DNA from: an uncultured Actinomycetes bacterium
Lineage (GTDB): Bacteria; Actinomycetota; Actinomycetes; Nanopelagicales; Nanopelagicaceae
Length of the DNA stretch: 53,519 bases
Direction of reading: 5' to 3'
Assembly (NCBI GenBank): GCA_903933585.1
Contig: CAIZKO010000090.1
Coordinates: 1-53,519 of the forward strand
The position numbers and the translations under genes are program-made. Positions 9,445 through 20,091 of this stretch are shown piece by piece (positions within the stretch are counted from its first letter, which is position 1; every line of letters starts with the position of its first letter). A model generated the notes under the pieces. That model was not told where the DNA came from and did not search any database. It saw nothing but the letters and a program-made list of their open reading frames with translations.

Positions 9445-10212
9445 ATGCATGACCCCGCCGCGCTCCGGTTGGAATCTGTCAAAGTAGATTTTGGTGGACT
9501 GCGCGCCCTCTCGGATGTTTCGATCGAGGTCAACCCCGGAGAAGTTGTTGGAATTATTGGTCCCAACGGCGCAGGAAAGACAACGCTCTTCAATGTTTTG
9601 AGTGGATTGGTGGTTCCGACCTCTGGATCTCTTTACATCGGTGGAGTGCAGCGCACCTGGCCAAAAGTTCACGAACTAACCGGCTTGGGTCTTTCTCGAA
9701 CCCTGCAAGGGGTCGGGTTGTTTAGCGAATTATCAGTGACCGAAAATCTTTTAGTCGGTGCTACGAATTTGAGTAATCATAATTTCTTCAGAGCGCTCCT
9801 TGGTCTAGATGGCGCTTCGGAGATTGCGCTCCAATCTCGCGTTGCGAATGTGTTGCAGGAATTAAATATTGCAGATTATGCAGATCGAGATGCTGCCTCA
9901 TTGCCATATCCAATTTCTAAGCGAGTTGCTCTGGCGCGTGCATTGATCTCAGAGCCCTCTACCTTGCTTCTCGATGAACCCGCCGGTGGATTAGGCGTCG
10001 AAGATATTGCCTGGCTGAAAGAGTTCGTTCTCAAATTCCGCGTCGATAAATCGGTCTTACTCGTTGAACACCATATGGATGTGATTATGAATGTTTGCGA
10101 TCGAATTTATGTTCTAAATTTTGGTCAACTTATCGCTCATGGAACTCCCGCGGAAATCCGTGAAAATCCTGAAGTAATTACTGCTTACTTGGGCAGTGAG
10201 GCAAATCTATGA
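9445..10212 (+). CDS. livG: ABC transporter ATP-binding protein, LivG type
   Basis: One of two ATPases of a branched-chain amino-acid (HAAT) type importer. About 255 residues. The Walker A GPNGAGKTT (39-47) and Walker B LLLDEPAGGL are intact, as is the switch histidine region (LLVEHHMDV). The ABC signature is altered: LPYPISKR, where LivG proteins usually have LSYGQQR or LPYGxxKR, so the conserved glycine is proline. An in-frame GTG at 9436 exists, but GAGGGG at 9431-9436 best serves the ATG at 9445. It overlaps livF by ATGA. Confidence 0.93.
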   Translation: MHDPAALRLESVKVDFGGLRALSDVSIEVNPGEVVGIIGPNGAGKTTLFNVLSGLVVPTSGSLYIGGVQRTWPKVHELTGLGLSRTLQGVGLFSELSVTENLLVGATNLSNHNFFRALLGLDGASEIALQSRVANVLQELNIADYADRDAASLPYPISKRVALARALISEPSTLLLDEPAGGLGVEDIAWLKEFVLKFRVDKSVLLVEHHMDVIMNVCDRIYVLNFGQLIAHGTPAEIRENPEVITAYLGSEANL

Positions 10213-10925
10213 AGAGCGGGCTCAAGGTCAGTGATTTCTCGGTTGAGTATGGCGCGGTTCGCGCCATCCACGATCTCTCATTTCATATTGTTCCCGGTGA
10301 ATTGGTTGCAGTGATCGGATCCAATGGTTCGGGCAAGAGCACCTTAATTCGCGCTCTGAGCGGGCTCATCTCACCAAAGCAGGGGAGCGCCACGTGGAAT
10401 GGGATATCAATCCTGGGCAAGAAGCCAGAGGATTTAGTGCGACAAGGCATCGTTCACGTCTCAGAGGGCAAGTCGGTAATCCCCGAATTAACAGTCTCCG
10501 AGAATCTCGCCCTAGGCGGCCTCTGGAGAAGAGATAAGTTAGATGTTTCTATTGCAACTCAGGAATCACTCGCCATCTTTCCGGTGCTCGCCTCCCGATT
10601 GAACCAGCGCTCTGACACCCTTTCCGGCGGGGAGCGGCAGATGTTGGCAATCGCTCGCGCCTTAATCTCGCGCCCACAGTTACTACTCCTGGACGAGCCT
10701 TCTCTGGGATTAGCACCTTTGATCATCGAGCAGATCTTTGTAGCTATCAGCCATCTACAAAACCAATTCGGGCTGACAGTTTTACTCGTAGAGCAGAACG
10801 CACTGAGCGCGCTGAAGATCGCCGACCGCGGGTTGATTCTCAATCTCGGTGAATTAGTTAAGGCCGGTACTCCAGCTGAGCTAATTGCTGATCCCGAACT
10901 CCGAGCCGCTTACTTAGGATTCTGA
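10209..10925 (+). CDS. livF: ABC transporter ATP-binding protein, LivF type
   Basis: Second ATPase of the HAAT importer, 238 residues. Walker A GSNGSGKST (37-45), a canonical signature LSGGERQMLAIARAL, Walker B LLLLDEPSLGLAP and the C-terminal AYLGF are all as expected for LivF. In a LivG-LivF heterodimer this intact signature pairs with the Walker A of LivG. It overlaps livG by 4 bases and is followed two bases later by livH. Confidence 0.95.
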   Translation: MKSGLKVSDFSVEYGAVRAIHDLSFHIVPGELVAVIGSNGSGKSTLIRALSGLISPKQGSATWNGISILGKKPEDLVRQGIVHVSEGKSVIPELTVSENLALGGLWRRDKLDVSIATQESLAIFPVLASRLNQRSDTLSGGERQMLAIARALISRPQLLLLDEPSLGLAPLIIEQIFVAISHLQNQFGLTVLLVEQNALSALKIADRGLILNLGELVKAGTPAELIADPELRAAYLGF

Positions 10926-10927
10926 CG

Positions 10928-11818
10928 ATGTTTATTGACACTCTTCTCATTGGAATCAGCAGCGGAGCCATCTACTCACTCATGGCGCTGGCGCTCGTGC
11001 TGGTCTGGCGCTCAACTCGAGTAGTTAATTTTGCGCAATCTGGGCAGGCGGTTCTCTCAACATATATTGGCTATGAAATCAGCGTGCAAACGCACAACTA
11101 TTGGATTTCACTTCCGCTCGCAATTTTAGCGGGAGCAATCCTGGGTTCGTTGGTAGATCTGCTCTTTATGCGTTTGCTGATTGGACGAGCAAAGTCTGGC
11201 CCCATCGCAGAGATCGCGCCAGTAATTGCAACTCTTGGGCTCTTGGGATTGATTCAAAGTTTGATCGGATTAATTTGGGGAAATGCCTTTCTGCACTACG
11301 CATCTCCACTCTCCGGAAAAGGTTTTACCTTTGGCAGTCACACCATTCCCTTCTCACCTCAAAATCTTTTTATCGTGATTGCATCTGCGGCTGTCCTCGC
11401 AATCTTCGGAATTGTCTTTAAATTTACCGATTTAGGACTTGCGCTGCGTGCTGCATCATTTCAACCAGAGATCGCCCAACTAGCAGGGATTCGCGTAAGT
11501 CGCGTTAGAAATATAGGTTGGTCATTTGCTGGAGCAGCAGGCGCAGTCGCAGGTGCGGCGATAACCCCAACCTCAACTCTGTCTCCGAACTCACTTGACC
11601 TGCTCTTTGTTTCAGGATTTATTGCTGCGGTTATAGGCGGCTTGGATTCGTTGGTTGGCGCAGTAATCGGTGGACTCGTGCTCGGTATTGGGTTCTCATT
11701 TATATTGCAGTACATCGGCGGCTCGGTAACATTCTTGGTGGGCTTTATCATTTTGATGGTTGTCTTGCTCATAAGACCACGCGGAATATTTGGTCACAAG
11801 GTGAGTCGCCGTGCATAA
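10928..11818 (+). CDS. livH: branched-chain amino-acid type ABC permease LivH
   Basis: Integral membrane permease, 296 residues, with about eight hydrophobic helices. The N-terminus (GISSGAIYSLMALALVLVWRSTRVVNFAQSG, near residues 9-39) is the LivH family hallmark. The conserved loop ALRAASFQPEIAQLAGIRVSRV near 180 corresponds to the ATPase-contacting region, and it ends RPRGIFG. It belongs to the livGFHMK operon and overlaps livM by 8 bases. Confidence 0.95.
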   Translation: MFIDTLLIGISSGAIYSLMALALVLVWRSTRVVNFAQSGQAVLSTYIGYEISVQTHNYWISLPLAILAGAILGSLVDLLFMRLLIGRAKSGPIAEIAPVIATLGLLGLIQSLIGLIWGNAFLHYASPLSGKGFTFGSHTIPFSPQNLFIVIASAAVLAIFGIVFKFTDLGLALRAASFQPEIAQLAGIRVSRVRNIGWSFAGAAGAVAGAAITPTSTLSPNSLDLLFVSGFIAAVIGGLDSLVGAVIGGLVLGIGFSFILQYIGGSVTFLVGFIILMVVLLIRPRGIFGHKVSRRA

Positions 11819-12809
11819 CCGCCATTTATCCCCCCGCAAAAGAGCACTCCTCTCTCTGGGCACGGGAGTTGCGCTCTTAGCGGCAAGTGGGTTTATCGGC
11901 GAATTGCGGAATTATCAGGGCGCGCAGGTCGCCGTATATCTCGTTGCCATCGCATCAATTATTTTGCTGACGGGCTACTCTGGCCAAATCTCTCTTGGGC
12001 ATGGGGCGATTATGGCTCTAGGAGGCTATGGAGCCGCACTTTCATTTACGCTCTGGAATTTTCCATTTGAAATTGCGCTGGCCTTTGGCGTAATTGTTGG
12101 AACTATGGGCGGATTTATATTAGGTGTAGCTGCTGCACGATTGAGTGGTCCGTATCTTGCAGGAACAACTCTCGCACTCGCAGTTGGACTTCCCTCTATT
12201 GCCGATCAATTTCATGTGCTCGGTGGTGAGCAAGGATTGAATTTTGATATTGGGGATCCCCCTCACTGGGTAGTCCGCCTCGAAGGAAACGATTTCACGC
12301 AATACAAATGGTTCTTCTGGATTTCAACTGTCGTCGCGCTCATCGCTTTATGGGCTATAACGAATTTGTTACATAGTAGTTATGGGCGAAATTGGAGAGC
12401 GGGAAGAAATAACGCCGTTGCTGCTGGTTTAGCAGGAATAAATGTAGCAAGAGGGAAAGTTTTGGCCTTTACGGTGAGTTCCGCGCTCGCAAGCCTTGCA
12501 GGAGCCCTCTTTGCTCTACTCCTTGGGTTGGTGACGCCAACGGCCTTTCCGCTCTCATTATCTTTCGCGATTGTTACTGGTGCGGTACTTGCGGGAGTAG
12601 GCAACCTCGCAGGTAGCATTGTCGGCGGTGTAGTCCTGGTTGCGATACCCGAAATCTCTGGCGCGCTCACAACGCACTTAGGAGATTCACAGAAGGTTTC
12701 TGCAAATCTTCCTGGACTTGTTATGAGTGCTTTACTGATTCTGGTGGTCCTGTTTATGCCGAATGGGTTACGAATTAGAAAATTTAAGAGAGCGAAAAAA
12801 ACTACATAA
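11811..12809 (+). CDS. livM: branched-chain amino-acid type ABC permease LivM
   Basis: Second permease, 332 residues. It shows the LivM region LTGYSGQISLGHGAIMALGGYGAAL (near 54-78) and the coupling loop SSYGRNWRAGRNNAVAAGLAGINVARGK near 190; it ends FMPNGLRIRKFKR. It starts with GTG at 11811 inside the end of livH, indicating translational coupling. About nine hydrophobic segments. The substrate class cannot be fixed from the permeases; HAAT systems carry branched-chain amino acids, amides, urea or aromatic compounds. Confidence 0.94.
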   Translation: MHNRHLSPRKRALLSLGTGVALLAASGFIGELRNYQGAQVAVYLVAIASIILLTGYSGQISLGHGAIMALGGYGAALSFTLWNFPFEIALAFGVIVGTMGGFILGVAAARLSGPYLAGTTLALAVGLPSIADQFHVLGGEQGLNFDIGDPPHWVVRLEGNDFTQYKWFFWISTVVALIALWAITNLLHSSYGRNWRAGRNNAVAAGLAGINVARGKVLAFTVSSALASLAGALFALLLGLVTPTAFPLSLSFAIVTGAVLAGVGNLAGSIVGGVVLVAIPEISGALTTHLGDSQKVSANLPGLVMSALLILVVLFMPNGLRIRKFKRAKKTT

Positions 12810-12857
12810 CGAAATACCGCAAGCATCTCCTGGAATACCCTCAATGAAAGGAAGAAT

Positions 12858-14168
12858 ATGCTCGTTCATCGACGCACGAAGCGCGGAAAACTGGCCATAA
12901 CTTTAGTAGCAACAGCTGCTTTGGCACTTAACGTTCTACCCGCACATGCAATAAACCTATACAAGGCGGATGGCGTCTCATCGTCAACTATCACCTTGGG
13001 AATCACCTCGCCTCTTACTGGCGCTGCGGCTCCGGGCTACAACAAAGTTCCATCGGCTATGCAGGCTTACTTCAATTATGTAAACGATAATGGTGGAGTA
13101 AATGGCCGCAAGATCAAATTAATAGTCAAAGATGATGCATACAACCCAGTCTTGGCAAAATCTGTAACCAATGACCTAGTACTGCAAAGCAAAGTACTGG
13201 CCTTGGTTGGCACTTTGGGTACCGCCAACAATGAGGCAACAACTCGATTTGTTAATGATCATGGCGTACCTCGCCTCTTCGTAAATACCGGGTATAGCGG
13301 ATTCGCGGATTCGAAGAAGTATCCAACAACATATCCTTTGTTACCTTCCTATGTAATGGAAGCAAAGATCATGGGTCAGTACATCAAGGAAAATTTCGCT
13401 GGAAAATCTGTTGCGATTATTTATCAGGATGACGACTTTGGTGGAGATGCACTCAAGGGCTTTGCAACAGCTGGTACAAAGTTCATTGCCAAGATCCCAT
13501 ATGCGAGCGGATCTCAAGCCGATCCAACAGTCGTTGGAAAGTGGATTGCGGGTCTAATGGCGCTGAAGCCTGATGTCACCATCATGTTCGGTGTCTCATC
13601 TGCAACTGCTGCAGCTCTTGGTGGTTCATACAAGGCTGGCTTTAAGACGCAATGGATTCTGGGATCGGTCGGCGGAGATGGAACAACCATCGCAACTGTC
13701 GCTGGGCCAACAGCGGTTGGCTTGCTCTATGGAGCAATTGGAGCATCCTTCTTGCCTGCTCCAACAGATACCACTGATCCATATATCGCTCAGTTCCAGG
13801 CAATCAACACCAAGTACAACGCAGGAGTCACTTTTGATAACAATGTCCTCGTTGGAATGAACTCGGCAATGTTGACCGTTGAAGCTCTCCGAGCAGCTGG
13901 TCCAACGCTCACTCGAGCTTCACTGCTTAAAGCAATTGCCAAGAGCGGTTCAACATTTGCATCTGCAGGTTTTGCACCTCTTGGATACAGCGCAACCAGC
14001 CACGTTGGATATAACGGGTATTGGTTCGGTACATACGGTCCAACAGGAGCAATCAAGCCTATTGGCGGTACTTACACGCTTTACACGACCGACTCTGGAA
14101 CTGGAGCGGTAGTTAAAGCCACCAGCACCCGTCCAGCAATGCCACTGAAGGGATTGCCAAACAACTAA
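12858..14168 (+). CDS. livK: HAAT-type substrate-binding protein (secreted)
   Basis: Extracellular binding protein of the importer, 436 residues, in the type I periplasmic-binding (Peripla_BP_6) fold. A signal peptide covers about 1-31 (ends NVLPAHA), with no lipobox cysteine. ITLGITSPLTGAAAPG near 49 and NDNGGVNGRKIKLIVKDDAYNP near 76 are the family entry motifs. AAAGGAAG lies 3 bases upstream of the ATG, a strong site consistent with the high expression binding proteins need. The stop overlaps the hydrolase start (TAATG), tying the two products together. Confidence 0.93.
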   Translation: MLVHRRTKRGKLAITLVATAALALNVLPAHAINLYKADGVSSSTITLGITSPLTGAAAPGYNKVPSAMQAYFNYVNDNGGVNGRKIKLIVKDDAYNPVLAKSVTNDLVLQSKVLALVGTLGTANNEATTRFVNDHGVPRLFVNTGYSGFADSKKYPTTYPLLPSYVMEAKIMGQYIKENFAGKSVAIIYQDDDFGGDALKGFATAGTKFIAKIPYASGSQADPTVVGKWIAGLMALKPDVTIMFGVSSATAAALGGSYKAGFKTQWILGSVGGDGTTIATVAGPTAVGLLYGAIGASFLPAPTDTTDPYIAQFQAINTKYNAGVTFDNNVLVGMNSAMLTVEALRAAGPTLTRASLLKAIAKSGSTFASAGFAPLGYSATSHVGYNGYWFGTYGPTGAIKPIGGTYTLYTTDSGTGAVVKATSTRPAMPLKGLPNN

Positions 14169-15793
14169 TGAAAAATCTAATGAGTATAAAGAAGATCGCA
14201 ATTTTGGGAAGCGCAGTACTCGCGTTTACAACGCTGGTTGCTATTCCTACGAACGCCTCTGCCGCACCTGCGTGTGATGGCAAATTCCCTGTTCAATCAT
14301 GTGTGGGCGCTACCAGCGATGGAGCACCATATGTGATGCAGGTACCAGCCAACTTCAATGGCACGGTCTATCTCTGGTCGCATGGATATCGCTACAACAT
14401 TGATATTCCAGCAGCCATGCCCCTTATTGGCGGCTACAAGATCACAAATACCCCTGAGCCCGGCCCAGTCATTGGAAAAGACACTTCTGTCATCAAGTAT
14501 CTCCTTGGTAAGGGTTTCGCCGTAATGGGTTCTGGATTTGCCCGTCAAGGTTGGAATGCCGACTCTGGCGTCGCTACTGATACGGAGCTGATCAAGACCT
14601 TCGAAACTCAGTTCACTACAACCACACACGTCATCGCATGGGGCGCATCACTTGGTGGGTTTATCACTCAGACGCTAGCCGAAAAGGATGGAGCCGCGCT
14701 TTCCGCTGCTGGCCCACTCTGTATCGCATCTCCAAGTGTCGAAGCTGAGACCACGATGGCCGGTGATTTCCTCTGGGGAATGAAGACATTCTTCGATCCT
14801 ACGATCAAGGGTGGTAACTATTCCGCTGGCGCTGCTGGTTATGCAGAAGCCATGGGGGATCTTGGAAAGGTCTTTACGGTTCTAGGCAAGCTGCAAGCGG
14901 GAATGGCAACGGGCGCTTGGCCTGATACCACGCCTGCTGCAATTCAAGCAGTGGGCTTGGATAAGGTTCCAAGTCGTTCAGCGCTATTGCTGATTGGATT
15001 GATGGCAGGAATACCAACTCAGAGCGCGCACTTCGATTCAACAACTGGCCCAGGTTCTGTAAACAGTTCTTCATATACCTCCTTCGCAGCGGCAGCAAGT
15101 CCTGCTCTTGCGATTCTGGAAAATGGAGCAACTGCGGCTGCGCTAGGAGTCCTTATTTCCTATGACATGGAGCTGCAAACAGGTGGAGCGATCTTCGATA
15201 ATACGAAGACCGATTACTCCGCCCGTGTTGCATCAGAAGCCACCGTGTACAACGCAGCTCTCAGTGGTGCAACAGCTACTGCAGGTCTCTTGGGCTATCT
15301 CGCACAAGCACCACGCGCAACCGCCCCTGCCGCCTCATTGGCAAAGATGCGTTCACTTGCGCAATGGACCGGCAATATCACCGTCCCAACTGTCGCCATG
15401 ACCGGAGTTGCAGATCCTGTTACCCCTGCGGGTGATTTGACCTACATGGCTCAGAAATATGCTGAACAATGGAAGGCTGAGCATTTAGCTACGCTAGGAA
15501 AGGGTCGTCCACCATATGACCTGATCGCACTCTTCGGAGTAACCCCGGCTCACTACACAACGTTTAGTGCTATTGGTGCTCCGATCACAACTACCGCAGC
15601 AGCCAATGGAACCAACCACTGCAACTTCAATGTCAAGCAATACATTGCAGTCGCAGATATGTTGGCCTACGCCTCAGCAAACGGCAAGAATCTCGCCGGA
15701 GGTGCCCTCAATACCGCAGTACGTAAGATGGGTGGCACAACCAAGGATCTGCAATTTGCTCCGGCGCTACCCAAGTTCTACGCCGAGGATTAA
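14168..15793 (+). CDS. secreted alpha/beta-hydrolase coupled to the importer
   Basis: A 541-residue exported hydrolase. The signal peptide is about 1-32 (ends TNASAA). The nucleophile elbow GASLGG (S161) and the oxyanion WSHGY near 70-74 mark an alpha/beta-hydrolase. A late GVADPVTPAGD likely holds the acid residue and TNHC the histidine. The exact subfamily is not recognised; esterase, amidase or peptidase activity are all possible. It overlaps livK by one base and is followed by a strong terminator, so it is the last gene of the liv operon. A plausible job is to release the importer's substrate outside the cell (inference). Confidence 0.85.
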   Translation: MKNLMSIKKIAILGSAVLAFTTLVAIPTNASAAPACDGKFPVQSCVGATSDGAPYVMQVPANFNGTVYLWSHGYRYNIDIPAAMPLIGGYKITNTPEPGPVIGKDTSVIKYLLGKGFAVMGSGFARQGWNADSGVATDTELIKTFETQFTTTTHVIAWGASLGGFITQTLAEKDGAALSAAGPLCIASPSVEAETTMAGDFLWGMKTFFDPTIKGGNYSAGAAGYAEAMGDLGKVFTVLGKLQAGMATGAWPDTTPAAIQAVGLDKVPSRSALLLIGLMAGIPTQSAHFDSTTGPGSVNSSSYTSFAAAASPALAILENGATAAALGVLISYDMELQTGGAIFDNTKTDYSARVASEATVYNAALSGATATAGLLGYLAQAPRATAPAASLAKMRSLAQWTGNITVPTVAMTGVADPVTPAGDLTYMAQKYAEQWKAEHLATLGKGRPPYDLIALFGVTPAHYTTFSAIGAPITTTAAANGTNHCNFNVKQYIAVADMLAYASANGKNLAGGALNTAVRKMGGTTKDLQFAPALPKFYAED

Positions 15794-15815
15794 TCTCGCC
15801 TAGAACCTAAGCGTG

Positions 15816-15848
15816 AAAGGGCCTTGTGAGAAATCACAGGGCCCTTTT
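15816..15848 (+). terminator. intrinsic terminator of the liv-hydrolase operon
   Basis: A stem of about 13 bp with one G-T pair (AAGGGCCTTGTGA, loop GAAA, TCACAGGGCCCTT) is followed by TTCTATT. This is the clearest intrinsic terminator in the window and closes the livG-to-hydrolase unit. Confidence 0.85.
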
Positions 15849-15852
15849 CTAT

Positions 15853-15867
15853 TAACCTTTGACTATG
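15853..15867 (+). promoter_or_regulatory. putative leaderless -10 box for tsaE
   Basis: TAACCT (15853-15858) lies exactly 6 bases before the ATG at 15865, with no Shine-Dalgarno. The preceding terminator makes an independent start here necessary. Confidence 0.5.
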
Positions 15868-16296
15868 TCAGGCGCTACTCGCATCATCTCCTCGGTCATC
15901 GCAATGGAGGATTTGGGATTCTTGCTCGGCAGCAAACTTAGCGCCGGGGTCGTTGTCTTATTAAGTGGTGAATTAGGCTCGGGTAAGACGGCACTTACTC
16001 GCGGTATTGGGCGCTCACTCGGGATTAAAGATGTCACATCGCCGACATTTGTCATTTCAAAGATTTATCACGGCCGCATTCCTCTGGTTCATGTAGATGC
16101 GTATCGCCTCATTGGGCAAGAGCTTGCGGTTTTTGATGATCTCGACCTCGAACTTCGAATTCCGCAATCGGTCACCGTGATCGAGTGGGGTAGCGGATTT
16201 GTAGAACGACTGAGCGATACCTTTATCGAGATTGATATTGAATTTGGGAATAGTCCCGACGAGCGAGTGGTAACGATCAAAGGTATTGAACTATGA
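15865..16296 (+). CDS. tsaE: tRNA t6A biosynthesis ATPase TsaE
   Basis: P-loop ATPase that works with TsaB and TsaD to make threonylcarbamoyladenosine at A37 of ANN-decoding tRNAs. About 143 residues. Walker A GELGSGKT (35-42), the TSPTFVI switch segment and HVDAYRL are all typical. The ATG at 15865 is preferred over an upstream in-frame TTG; a -10-like TAACCT six bases before it suggests a leaderless mRNA. It overlaps the next gene by 4 bases. Confidence 0.95.
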   Translation: MSGATRIISSVIAMEDLGFLLGSKLSAGVVVLLSGELGSGKTALTRGIGRSLGIKDVTSPTFVISKIYHGRIPLVHVDAYRLIGQELAVFDDLDLELRIPQSVTVIEWGSGFVERLSDTFIEIDIEFGNSPDERVVTIKGIEL

Positions 16297-17279
16297 CAAC
16301 GATCTTGGCCATCGATACATCTACCGACCGGACAACGGTGGGAGTTGTCCGAGATGGCGTCGTCATCAAAGAATTACATCACGATGATCCGTTGGCGCAT
16401 GGAGAAGTACTTCCCAAGTTGGTTGAACAATTGCTTGCCGACTCGAGTGAGATCGATTTGGTTGCTATAGCGATGGGGCCCGGTCCATTTACTGGGCTAC
16501 GTGTGGGAATAGCTTTTGGAGAAGCCTTCGCTCTGGCACGTGGAATTCCCTGGGTGGGAGTATCAACGCTGGCAGCGATGGCGCTGGCACATACCGAAGT
16601 AGAGTTCGTAGTGGCGATCGATGCCAGACGCCGCGAGTTCTTCTGCGAGCACTACTCACAAGGAAAACTGTATGCACCGGCGCGAACGCTCCAGCGTGAG
16701 GAGCTCGCGCTAGTTCCCTTTCCCATCTTCTACGATCCTCCCAAGGCAGAAGATATTGCGCAGTTAGCTGCCACCTCTATGGGAGTTCAAGAACCCATCT
16801 ACATTCGCAAGCCGGATGCTTATCCAGCCCCCAAGGGTGTGAAATTCCGGCCCTGGACTCATATCGATCTCGTTGATATTTATGCTTTGGAGAAGACAAT
16901 TTATGTTGATGACCCTTGGAGTATTGAGCAATTTAAAGAGGAGCTGGCCGGTAAAGGGCGCCAGTATTTAGTTGCCGAATTTGCGGGCAAAGTAGTGGGT
17001 TATGCCGGAATCATGCGCGCTGGTGATGTCACCGATATTTTGACTCTTACCGTTTCACCGGAATTTCGTCGGCGCGGGATCGCAAGGGAATTTCTGAAGC
17101 GAATGGTGGATTGGTCGCGCAATCAAAAGGTCGATGCCATGATGCTTGAGATGCGAGTCGGGAATCTTGAGGCAGAACCGCTTTACATAGCAAATGGATT
17201 TAGAAAGATATCTGAGCGCCATGATTATTACGGTCCAGGACTGACTGCGATCGTGATGCGAAAAGAGTTGGGCAAATGA
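16293..17279 (+). CDS. tsaB: TsaB-RimI fusion protein
   Basis: Two activities in one 328-residue chain. Residues 1 to about 170 are TsaB ([27 protein letters not shown]), the inactive Kae1-like scaffold that binds TsaD in t6A synthesis. Residues about 185-328 are a GNAT acetyltransferase of the RimI type (EQFKEELAG; acetyl-CoA loop [26 protein letters not shown]), which acetylates the N-terminus of ribosomal protein S18. In many Actinobacteria tsaB and rimI are adjacent separate genes. It overlaps both tsaE and tsaD by 4 bases. Confidence 0.94.
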   Translation: MTTILAIDTSTDRTTVGVVRDGVVIKELHHDDPLAHGEVLPKLVEQLLADSSEIDLVAIAMGPGPFTGLRVGIAFGEAFALARGIPWVGVSTLAAMALAHTEVEFVVAIDARRREFFCEHYSQGKLYAPARTLQREELALVPFPIFYDPPKAEDIAQLAATSMGVQEPIYIRKPDAYPAPKGVKFRPWTHIDLVDIYALEKTIYVDDPWSIEQFKEELAGKGRQYLVAEFAGKVVGYAGIMRAGDVTDILTLTVSPEFRRRGIAREFLKRMVDWSRNQKVDAMMLEMRVGNLEAEPLYIANGFRKISERHDYYGPGLTAIVMRKELGK

Positions 17280-18295
17280 ATACCCAACCATTGGTATTAG
17301 GAATAGAAACGTCCTGCGATGAAACAGCTGTGGGAATTGTTCGCGGGCGTACGCTACTTGCCAATGTAATTGCTTCAAGCGTCGAAGAGCATGCACGATT
17401 TGGGGGAGTAGTCCCTGAAATCGCCAGTCGCGCGCACTTGGAGGCGATGCCTGCAGTGATCAAGCAAGCCCTCGCTGAGGCAAAAGTTTCTATGCACGAA
17501 CTTGACGCTATTGGAGTGACTGCAGGACCAGGATTAATCGGTGCGCTCTTGGTTGGAACGAGTGCCGCACACGGACTAGCACTTGCTCTCGATAAGCCTA
17601 TTTACGGCGTTAACCATCTCTCTTCGCACTTAGCGGTCGATGCGCTCGATGAATCAAGGCCGCTGCGACCTGCAATTGGTTTGCTCGTGAGTGGTGGGCA
17701 TAGTTCGATCATTCAAGTAAACGATATGGCGCGCGGAGTGAAAGTTCTGGGTGCGACGATCGATGATGCAGCCGGCGAAGCTTTCGACAAGATAGCTCGA
17801 ATTCTCGAACTTGATTTCCCCGGGGGGCCAGCGATTGATCGTTTGGCACTTTCGGGAAACCCCGCAGCAATCGATTTTCCGCGGGGGTTGCAGAGTTCGG
17901 ACTACAACTTCTCCTTTAGCGGCTTGAAGACCGCGGTTTCTCGATACCTAAAACAGAGCCCAACAGCGCATCGAGCTGATATCGCCGCCTCCTTTCAAGA
18001 GGCGATTGTCGATGTCCTTTTGACCAAGGCGCTACGAGCCACTACTGAGACCGGCATCGAATCCCTGATTATCGCCGGCGGGGTGGCGGCCAACTCTCGC
18101 CTCCGCGCCGAAGCCGCTCGCCGTTGCGCCCTTGCCAAGATCGAACTGCGCACCCCACCGCCCCTGCTCTGTACCGATAATGGGGCGATGGTGGCCGCCA
18201 TGACCTCCCTAGCGGTCAGCGCTGGGGTAGCGCCTAGCAGGCCGGGCTTTCCCACCCTTTCTACCGTTCTGCTCGATCAACCCACCTGGGCTTAA
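17276..18295 (+). CDS. tsaD: tRNA threonylcarbamoyladenosine transferase TsaD
   Basis: Transfers threonylcarbamoyl to A37 of tRNA; 339 residues, normal length. [12 protein letters not shown] (11-22) is the ASKHA phosphate motif, H114 and H118 (NHLSSH) are the metal ligands, and [16 protein letters not shown] and TDNGAMVA follow as expected. It overlaps the TsaB-RimI gene by 4 bases, so all t6A partners are made from one message. The usual next gene groES is absent; groEL follows after a CIRCE-bearing gap. Confidence 0.97.
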   Translation: MNTQPLVLGIETSCDETAVGIVRGRTLLANVIASSVEEHARFGGVVPEIASRAHLEAMPAVIKQALAEAKVSMHELDAIGVTAGPGLIGALLVGTSAAHGLALALDKPIYGVNHLSSHLAVDALDESRPLRPAIGLLVSGGHSSIIQVNDMARGVKVLGATIDDAAGEAFDKIARILELDFPGGPAIDRLALSGNPAAIDFPRGLQSSDYNFSFSGLKTAVSRYLKQSPTAHRADIAASFQEAIVDVLLTKALRATTETGIESLIIAGGVAANSRLRAEAARRCALAKIELRTPPPLLCTDNGAMVAAMTSLAVSAGVAPSRPGFPTLSTVLLDQPTWA

Positions 18296-18314
18296 AGAGC
18301 TCCAAACCCTCCGA

Positions 18315-18344
18315 TTGGAAGGCTTTTGCCCCATTCGCTAGAGT
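18315..18344 (+). promoter_or_regulatory. predicted groEL promoter
   Basis: TTGGAA (18315-18320) and TAGAGT (18339-18344) are 18 bases apart and end 4 bases before the CIRCE element, so the repressor site would cover the transcription start. Confidence 0.5.
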
Positions 18345-18348
18345 TTGG

Positions 18349-18375
18349 TTAGCACTCGCCAAGGGTGAGTGATAA
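18349..18375 (+). promoter_or_regulatory. CIRCE operator (HrcA site) before groEL
   Basis: TTAGCACTC, a 9-base spacer, then GAGTGATAA. Consensus is TTAGCACTC-N9-GAGTGCTAA, so 17 of 18 arm bases match. This is a convincing HrcA heat-shock repressor site, predicting HrcA control of groEL. Confidence 0.9.
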
Positions 18376-18395
18376 AGATTCTTAAAGGGAGATAA

Positions 18396-20021
<1,626 letters not shown>

Positions 20022-20037
20022 TAGTTCATTAACGCTT

Positions 20038-20072
20038 AAAACGGCCTCTCGGTTTTCTCGGGGGGCCGTTTC
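20038..20072 (+). terminator. intrinsic terminator after groEL
   Basis: AAACGGCCTC and GGGGCCGTTT form a 10-bp stem (one G-T pair) 17 bases after the groEL stop, followed by a short T-rich tail. Confidence 0.75.
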
Positions 20073-20076
20073 GCAT

Positions 20077-20091
20077 TACCCTTGCCCCATG
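20077..20091 (+). promoter_or_regulatory. putative leaderless -10 box for the DUF3027 gene
   Basis: TACCCT (20077-20082) sits exactly 6 bases before the ATG at 20089; no Shine-Dalgarno is present. Confidence 0.45.

Noticed and set aside
12380-12844. 154-codon minus-strand frame opposite livM
   Set aside because: Shadow of livM with no family features.
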